In this document: piece after piece, positions 48,901 through 57,900 of the stretch
Position numbering within the stretch: position 1 is the stretch's first letter
Layout: each line of letters opens with the position of its first letter
DNA from: Lepeophtheirus salmonis
Taxonomy: Eukaryota; Arthropoda; Copepoda; Siphonostomatoida; Caligidae
Length of the DNA stretch: 64,000 nt
Direction of reading: 5' to 3'
Assembly (NCBI RefSeq): GCF_016086655.4
Contig: NC_052144.2
Coordinates: forward strand, 27,931,896 to 27,995,895
Translations under genes and position numbers: made by a program
Notes under the pieces: generated by a model
What the model was told of the DNA's origin: nothing
Seen by the model: only the letters and a program-made list of their open reading frames with translations
Databases searched by the model: none

Positions 48901-51900
48901 AGATAATAAGTGAAGTTTAAAGGGAATTAATTATTAATCAAATAATGTTTTGTAATGTCTTAAGAATATTTCCACCACATTATGTATGATCTAAAAATCC
49001 CATGGAATGAATGATTGAACGCGTCTCTACATCCCCCCAATGATTAGTGGAGGTTGGCTTCTATTTGAATTATAGGAAAATTAATTCAAATTATCTTTCT
49101 CAAACACATATGATTTTCAATTACCATCAAATTGACAAAATTAAAGTATCCAATTTGGGAAACACCTGTGCCCGAGGTATGTAATGGAGCCCTTTGCGAA
49201 TCGTGGGATGCTGACAGGCTCATAATTACCTCATTATCCTCCTCCCTATAAAAAAAGATGGATCATTGCATAATTAGGATCATTATCCTTTTGAGCAGAG
49301 AGCCTCAAAAGCCTAACATCTATAATTAAAATGATTATACCTTTAAATATTATTTAGTATATTGTACATATAATTACAAATTGACAAATCTCTAAGGGTT
49401 ATTTTTGCTTGACGTCACATTTAATACACAATACCACCAAATGTATAAAAATCTACTAATTTTGGTAGTTATTTTATTGAAAAAAACTAATAAGGTTAGT
49501 TTAGTTTATTTGCTAGAGCTTCTTGTTCAATTGTGACGTCACTCTATAGAGCATAGAGTGCAGGACGTCATAAATTACATCAAACTAAAAGTGACGTCAT
49601 ATTTGAAAAAAATACAGCGATTATGTTTCGAGTCATTTTGGCCCTTTCTGCATACATCCACACAAAACAGTAAAACCAATTATCTTTTTTGTATCATCAA
49701 TGAAATTGTCTTCAGGGTCTATACGATGTTATGTCTATGTACTCCCTTCCATTGTATCACTATTGTTATTCCAAACTTTACAACAGTTTTTTCAACTCAA
49801 AAACTTTTGGAGCTCATTTTTCGCGCGTATGACAAAGAGATGAAATGATAAGTGACATAGAAAAGTGAATATTATAACCTCAAAAAAGGTATAACATAGG
49901 ATTTGGATTTTTATATTAATGTATGCCAATCAAGAACCTTCGATTAGAATTTGAGTCATTTTATACTACGCCATTGATAAGATAATGTATTTAATAACTA
50001 TTCTCTATATAATAATTAACAACTAGCAACAAGAGAAATATAGAAGGCTAGCTACTATATGTTTTTGCAAACATTCCCTTTCCCTTTTGACAGTCGAGGT
50101 TGAGAGTGGATAAAAAGCTAGTCAAAATATTAAATATGACGTCATATATTACTAGATACAGGGTGTTAAGATCAAATCGGTGCATTTTTCAAAAATATTT
50201 AATATGTAAATGAGGAAACATTTTTCGGCGGATTTACTTGACAATTAGCTTGAATTATATATATGAATTTTTAGAAAGAGCTCATTTGATGTGTCTACCT
50301 CTAGCATCAATCACGGAGTTCGGAAAGGAGGAGAAGGCATTGACGAGGTAGTTCTTTGGCGTGTCGGTGAATCTCCTTGATCGAGGAAATCAAAGATTCC
50401 TTGATGGCATGCGATATTCGATTTATGAATCTTTTGCATGGTCCGGGTTGGGGTGCCATTCACATTTGAAACCTCTTGCTTTGAAATTTCCATATAGTTT
50501 TGGACAAAAATTGTCGTCACGGTGCAAGACCGTTCCTCCCCTGTAGATTCAATCTTCTTCATATCTGGAGCAGCTGTCACCTTGATGCTCAAAACTTCAT
50601 TTAAGTTTCTCGATGCAACAAAGTATCTGCCGACTAAAAGGAGACACGATGATACAGCTGCATCATAACCAGGGGCGTCCGCAGGATTATATATATATAT
50701 ATATTATTTTTTTTTTGGTGTTGGGGGGGCTTGTTTTTGTATTTTTGTAGAAAAACCCTACAAATATTAAATTTTTTGTAGGAAAATTTTAAAAATTTAT
50801 AGTTATTTACAGAAAGTTTTTTAGGAAAAATTTGACAAATTATTTCAATTTTTTGAAAAAATAAAATTGAAATATCAATTTTTTGGTAATAAAACTTCAA
50901 ATATAAAGTTTTTGAAAAAAAAAATCTAATACAAATTTTTTAGAAATAAAACTTCAAATATTAAATTTTCTAGTAAAAAACAAACATTCCTTAATTAGGG
51001 GGCTACAGCCCTCCAACCCACACCCTTTTGACGCGTCTAATAACAAGAGAAAAAAATCGGTGCACGCAAGCGCCTTTTTGATCTAAACACCCTGTACTGC
51101 CCCTAGGATGTAATTTATAAAATATACAAACTTTATTTGGCTAATTTTGTTGTATACTATTATACATATGTAGATATATCTAAGTATTTCCAAGAATTAG
51201 GATTCCTTTGAATCCCCCAAAGTAATGATTTGTTATCTAGGTCATTGTTTTTGCCTAAAGGTGTGCCTCCACTCTACGTACAAAACACACAATTCCCCAT
51301 CTATAACAGCTACAATATATAAAAAACAAACGTACAGGAGAAAGTACTTACATAAATATCAACACTAGACCTGTTTTGGTTGCAGGATTCCTTTCATTCA
51401 CAAATAATCCATAAGAAAATTATTTTATAATACATATATATTTTGTACGAGTATGTAGTAAGATAATTAGTAATAATGGAATTCTATAGTATTTGAGATT
51501 ATTCAAATGCATTCTTTAAGACGCTATTATAAATGGTAATACTTCACAATAGGGAAAAAATGTAAACATAAAAACAAAGTATTTTAAATACGTAAAAAAA
51601 TAAAATAGAAATTGCCAAAAGAGGATCCACTTTTAAAGCAGGAAACCACTCATAATTGTTCCTTGTTGTAGAATTATATTAAAATATCCGTAGATTATAC
51701 TGCCCCTTTTTCGAGTTGATATACATTGTTCACTGCTCAAAAATCTTGTATACTGGGAACAATCAAAAAACTAACTTTGGCTTAACTTTGAGGTCTCAAA
51801 CACATTTTTTGTCATAGTAAAAACCATTTTAAATAGGATTTTTGGAACAAAATAGGGGATTTTTAAGCCATCTCAAATATTGAAAAATTGTACTATTTAT

Positions 51901-54900
51901 ATTTTTATGATTTGTTATGTAAGGAAACAATATTGTGCAGTTTATTTTCAATAATTTAAGGGGTTTAAGTTCTGCTCAATGATTTTGCAGTTTCTTTGTT
52001 ATATCAAAGATAATGTTCTGACTTTTTGTACTAGAGCAATTCTCACTTCGACTTGAGTTCAATTTTGTTTAAAATAAACTTTGGGCGTAACAAAGGGTTT
52101 CTTTAATTGGTCAGGTGGAGTTACATCGATTTAGTATAAGTAAATAATATACAGGGTTGATCTGATCTAGTAGTACACATTTTATTTTTTTCAATTTTTC
52201 AAAAGTAAATTTTAAATAAGAGGTTTTGTGAGGTTTTACAAAATCATCTGAAAAAGTGCCTGGCGCAACTTTTATAAAATATGTGAGTCCTCAGCTCTAA
52301 TAATTGCCTCAATACGAAGCCTAAATCCCTTGCAGACCTTGACAATGTAGTCAGATTCGAGCTTGGTCCAATCCTTCTTTATGGAAACTTCTAGAGACTG
52401 GGCACTCCTGCGAGGAGTAGGCCACATCCTGTTCTTCAGACCCACTGAAATAGAGAAGTACAAGGGTTTTGTGCCTGAAGAGGAGGGCGCCCACATGGTG
52501 AGGTATCAAAAGTCCGGAAAGGCTGTCTCTCAGGAAGACCTGTGTCTTAGCGCCACAATGACACGGAGGTCCGTCTCGAATGAAAAAAAAAGTTGCCCCC
52601 AAACTTTTCACTGCCCCAAGGTAGCACTTTCTTATTCAGAAGTTCGATGTAAGCATCTACATTGAGCTGATCCTTCACTCCACAAAAATAGGGGGGGGGT
52701 AAACTACACAACGCCCAAGATTTTTTGTTCTGAAGACATTTCTCACTGAAGCTAAGACATTATCTGGATGTTTGGTTGTGATGAAGTGGCTGTGTCGCCT
52801 ATTCACAATATCATCAACGTTTTCATGAGCAAAAGAACAAAACGTTGCCCAAATGTTGATGTTTTAAGAAAATGTAGAATCCTCTTTGCTCTTTCCAACC
52901 GTCCCATATTACTCTGTTCAGTGAGAAAATGTATTTTTGTCCCCCTCCATGATTTTACATCAATGGTATTCCTTATTGAAAATAAATAAATGTGAACCCC
53001 TAGATAACATTACCCCTGTAGTGTTACAATTACTCCATCTGACCCAGGAATTGTCTTTGAAGTCTATATACATAATTATTTATCAAATAAATTGTTCTTT
53101 AACAGCTCAAAAATGTCCTGAAAGGCCTCAAACATATTCTCAAAGTCAGTTTTTTAAATTTTCACAACAGAAATAGACTTTCCACACAGATTAATATAGT
53201 TATCCAAAACCAGGACAGTATAATCAATAGTCAAGTTGCGGAATAAAAATGAAATTGAGGTGAAAAACATCTTCTAAGTTGTTGTTGTTTTTTTATTTTT
53301 CAATAACAATACAAATACTTGACCTCAATTTTCTTTTTGATGTAATTATGGGTTACTGTGTGCAAACTCTTAGGTAGGTTTGTGAGGAGGGGAGGAGGAC
53401 TATGAAAAAACGACAATGGATTGTAGACTTCCTATAATTGTTTATTTTCTATGATTGTAAGGTATTTCTAAACATTTTATAAAATGTTAGCAATTAAAAA
53501 AATTACCATTTCATTATTTTGTTCATTTGAAATATGTCGCCCGTAAACACAAAAGCAAGCTAGAATGATTTTTATTAAAATTGAGTCCTGATTACTTTTT
53601 TCAATTTAAATCAATAAAGTATTTCAATTAATCCTTTGTTTCCACACAAAATTGCCTTTAAAGTATCAAAACTGTTCATCACAATTAAAAATTGATAGAT
53701 TTTATTTGGAAGGTCATATTGGGAACAAATTAAGTGTCCTAAATCAAATGAGGACTCTAAACTATAGGTAACATCCTTAAGTATCTTAACTCATCCGAGA
53801 AATTTTAATACAAAGCCTATAATTGACAGATATATCATATCCTTGAAAAATTGGGTTGTATGTAAGTAAGATATTTAATGTAAAAAATAAAGGGACATAT
53901 CTGCTTGGCTTTATTTTTGTTCACGATTGTTCTTGTGGTAATACATCACAGTAGTAGTTAGTTAAATATATACGGGGTACGCAAGTTATCTGTGCCACCA
54001 CTTTGGCGCACTCTCTTGAGAAAACGAGGAACTTATAGCTTGTTCAAACCTACACCAGTTGAAAAAAAATTGAATCAGTTTACGAATCCGTTGTCCCAAA
54101 TATTTGGATAAGGCACGGACTTCTACTTGGAATCCACGCCGGGAGCCACAACATAATAATTGCTCCTGCCCATTTCATGATGTTTTTTGTGGTTTGCTCC
54201 GAAGGCCACACCATGCCTTCTCATGTGTTCCCCCAAGGCCTCAGGGGCAACAATGATGCCTACCTGAACGTGATAGTGACCAAGGTGAAGCCCTACATCG
54301 ACATGGTTGTCAATGGAAGGCCTTACCTTTGGCAGTAGACTGACAGGTTTTGACAAAACACGCAACCACTCACACACTATGACATATAACATATAATTTG
54401 AGCACTCGCGAGTAGCAATCTATTAATAAAAAAAAATAAAAAAGGACTTTTCAGACCGGGTTTGTTTGCAGAAAAATATTGAAAATATGTTAAAAATGAT
54501 GCTCGAATTTACATAATTTGAACCACAGAATATGGTCTTGGAATTGATGCGATTTTTTATTACTTAAAAAATATGTGAAATATTTTTATGCAGGAGATGG
54601 AAAAGTGAATCAAATATTTAAAAGAAATCATAGTCAATTGAATACGTCTTGGAAAGTAATCAAGTCTGAGACATTTAAAACTCCCATCTGTTTTATAGAT
54701 GTTTGTCTGAGCTGTATTAATCTTTAATGTAGCAACTCTTAGTGGCAATGATAGATTCCATATGGCAAAAGGCCTGACACCCTATGGGGATGTAGTACTC
54801 TGTCATGGCGTCCCATTGCTGGCTGACAGTGGTTTTGATTACCTCAGTGTTTGGATGACGGACACTGCATGCCTTCCTCTCGACACGCACCAAAAATGTG

Positions 54901-57900
54901 TGGTCGATGGAGTTGGCATCAGGGCTATAGGGGGATAAAAGTGTTTCAAAAGAGTTTAAAAGACTCATTTAAAAAAGTATTGTGAATGCAATGTTAATTG
55001 GAAATGTAACGTCACTAGTTATAAAAAGTATTGGATTTCTGTTTTGAAATTTTAGACTAATCTTATACCATTATAACTTTTGTTGGACCACACTAATTTG
55101 GTCATTAAAGAAATTCGGCTTCAATGAGTCACGTAGAAAAATTCAGTCTAGATGAGTTAGAGTAATAAAATCGGTTCAAAGTCTGTTACCAAGGTCTTAG
55201 TAGAAATATCGACTCAAATCGCTTGAGAAAAAATCACGTCAGACCGAATTGGAGAAAATTCGGTGTTGTTCCTAGTATCAACAATAGTTGTAACAATCTC
55301 CATTGATTTTTTTTTTTTTTTTTTTTTGAATTTCAGCTTTTGCTGATTAAAGATAATTTGGATTTAATAAAGAAAAAGTAATTAACTTAACCAATTTTAT
55401 TAAGATTTTACGCTACTAAATTTTTTTCTCTTCAAATGTTATTTGAAACTATTCACATTTTTCATCTAAACATTTGAAAGAACATATTAAATTATCCCAT
55501 TCATTTTGTTACAGGTGATTCAAAACAAGGTAATAATGTTCAAGGTAAGATACTTTAATGTAGCTATGGGACCAGAGTTTATCTATAATTACTCTTTCAT
55601 TGAATGAATTAGGTAATGGAATTGACACGTGTCAAGTCATGCCCAAATTTTTCATCTCCTTTGCGGGACGAGAAGTCATCAGCGAAGGTAACTGAAAACA
55701 AGAGATCCTTTTTGAACAATATTACTTTATTTTTACTTCTATGTTCTAGGGGAATGCTTTTGGGATTTTATGTCATGCTCAAAGAGAACTCGAGGGAATG
55801 ATAAAGGTTGTTGTAAAGGACGATTTGAAATCTGTTGTCATCAGTTTCGTCCTGCTCATAATGAGCATAAGCCCGTACCGGATTCAGAACTTGGTGATTC
55901 CCTTATCTCAGGTTCTACTAATATGGAAGAGTCCGTCGTTCCTCCAGAAGAACTCCATGATGTTCCAACCACCACTCCTAGTCCTTCTACAACAGAGAGT
56001 ATGATCCCTACAACTTCAAAAAAATCTGATCAACCCACGACTACTCCAGTGGATATGATAATCGAAACTACTCCTGGGAAAGAAGACTCAAAGGAGAGTA
56101 ATGACGAAATCTTATCCGATTCCAATATGGAATCGACGACCATGAAAGTTTTTCCCACAACCCAAAAGGAAAGTGATACATCTTCAACTAATATTCCAAT
56201 GGATACAACTACTAAAAAAGAATCCTGGTACATTCCAAAAGCATCTACTCAGGCACCACCCAGTATAGGTAACTATGGTTTATAGGCTTGTATTTACTAA
56301 GTACAAAAATACCTTGTACCTCACAATCTGAACAGCTGCTATGATTTTTCTTTAATACTTGAGGAGTGAATACTAAGTATAGAGTTAGTATATGTAGGTG
56401 TGCTCATGATAGACAAAAAGAGTTTTTTTCTTAAAACTGAGTTGTGCATTACATTTTGTATTCTTTGGCGAATTATCATAAGTTTCTATCAACATAATAT
56501 TCTTATTACAGGAGCGTCCGCAGGGAGTGGGCTGGAGGGGATACAGCCCCTCCAGCCCAACCAATTAAGAAATTGTTGCTTTTTACTACAAGATTAAATA
56601 TTTGATTTTTTTTTTTTTCAAAAATTTAATATTTGGAATTTAATTTAACTTTTAAAGAAATGTAATTTTCTGTGAATTGCTATGGTTTTTTGTAATTTTT
56701 CGCCAAAAGATTTAATACTTGACCTCTTTGTTCACAAAGCTTTGTATTTCAAATATAATTTTTGTGAACAGCTGTGGATTTTTGAAATTTTTTTCAAAAA
56801 GTTTAATATTTGAAAATAATTTTTGGATTTTTTCAAAAAAAAATCACAAAAACCAAGCCCCTCACCCCCCTTCCAAAAAAAAAATCTATATATATGTATA
56901 ATCCTGCGGACGCCCCTGTATTAACCATGTAGAAGTGCAGCAAATTGTACTTCATGTATTCAAAATAAACTGTCACTACAAAAAAAGAAGACGTTGATAT
57001 ATTATATTTAAAAGGCCAGATATGGGTTAATAGTAGTATCTTATATCAAATAAAGGCTATACATTATAGCTAAAATTCAGAAGGAGTTCATAGGTGGGTT
57101 CACTGAAGTGCTTACTCACAATTTAGTACGCATATCTTCTTTCTTTTAATAATTATTATCCTTAGTTAATCACTTTTTTTTTTATTTAAAAAAAATATGG
57201 TGTGTACTGCAATAATAATAATAATAAAAAGAGAGAAATTATGCGTGCTAAATGAGTAGGTAAGTACTACTCTTGAACCCACTTTTACTCATCCCACAAA
57301 TTTGAAAAAAAAACCTCTAAGGGAATCAAATATGTTCATAAAATATTGGGCTGTATGTGTATATGAAGTTAGAAAAAAATAGGATTTTCTCCTTTTTTTG
57401 GATTTTTGTTCAAGATTGTTTCATCTGGATGGGTCACCTATGTCCCAGCTAGAATTGAATTTGTAGTAATTTCCTTCCTTTCATAGCTACTTGTAGCTAA
57501 TTTATTACAACGTCATGACAACTAAGCAGTTCTTCTCCCAAACCTTCTTCAAATCGTTAAAGCTAACATGCCATTTTTGGATGTTTTTTTACATACTGAA
57601 AGTGCTTAGAATTTACATAATTTTCATAATTACAAACATAAATATATTACTTAACTCTTTTTGATCTATAGGAGACTGCGTATGGAAATTTAACGGATGT
57701 ATACAACGTAAGTTTAGGGCCATGGAGAATGAAGAGGTATGCTATGCCATTTTTGAAGAATGTAAAATGATATCCATGGGTATGCGTGCCCCAGTTACGA
57801 CAGATGAACTACCCAAGCCCATTTCCTCAAAACCAAATAAACCATCCTTTTCAACTGAAGCTAATAAACCCATCATAAGCCCAACAAACGAAGTAATACC

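Larger units (their letters stand above)
39957..55514 (+). other. Intron 1 (15,558 bp) packed with repeats
   Basis: Bounded by GTAAGT at the donor and TTTTGTTACAG at the acceptor. It holds family P, two family C copies plus a third nested in a Tc1-like element, a TIR element, a Helentron-like candidate and several transposase fragments. All are listed separately. By comparison, introns 2, 3 and 5 are only 62-68 bp. Confidence 0.65.
56269..57671 (+). other. Intron 4 (1403 bp) with repeats
   Basis: Contains a reverse family C element (56509-56918), an (AAT)n tract (57209-57226), repeat U copy 3 (57305-57425) and a family S copy (57465-57545). The acceptor is TGATCTATAG. Confidence 0.75.

Noticed and set aside
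49558..49848. 96-codon frame starting in a TGACGTCA-rich stretch
   Set aside because: No recognisable motif and no supporting context. Kept only as a mention.
49410..50150. Repeated TGACGTCA words, which resemble CRE/ATF sites
   Set aside because: Short motif counts cannot be judged by eye in a repeat-rich intron. GACGTCAT words also occur in other spacers of the window.
23610..55275. Similar GGACCAAACTAATTCGGT-like stretches near 23615 and 55085
   Set aside because: The match is short and boundaries are unclear. Not enough to define a repeat family.
55798..56233. Open frames overlapping exon 4 on both strands
   Set aside because: They overlap a spliced exon with better coding evidence (signal peptide linkage, Cys module, splice sites).
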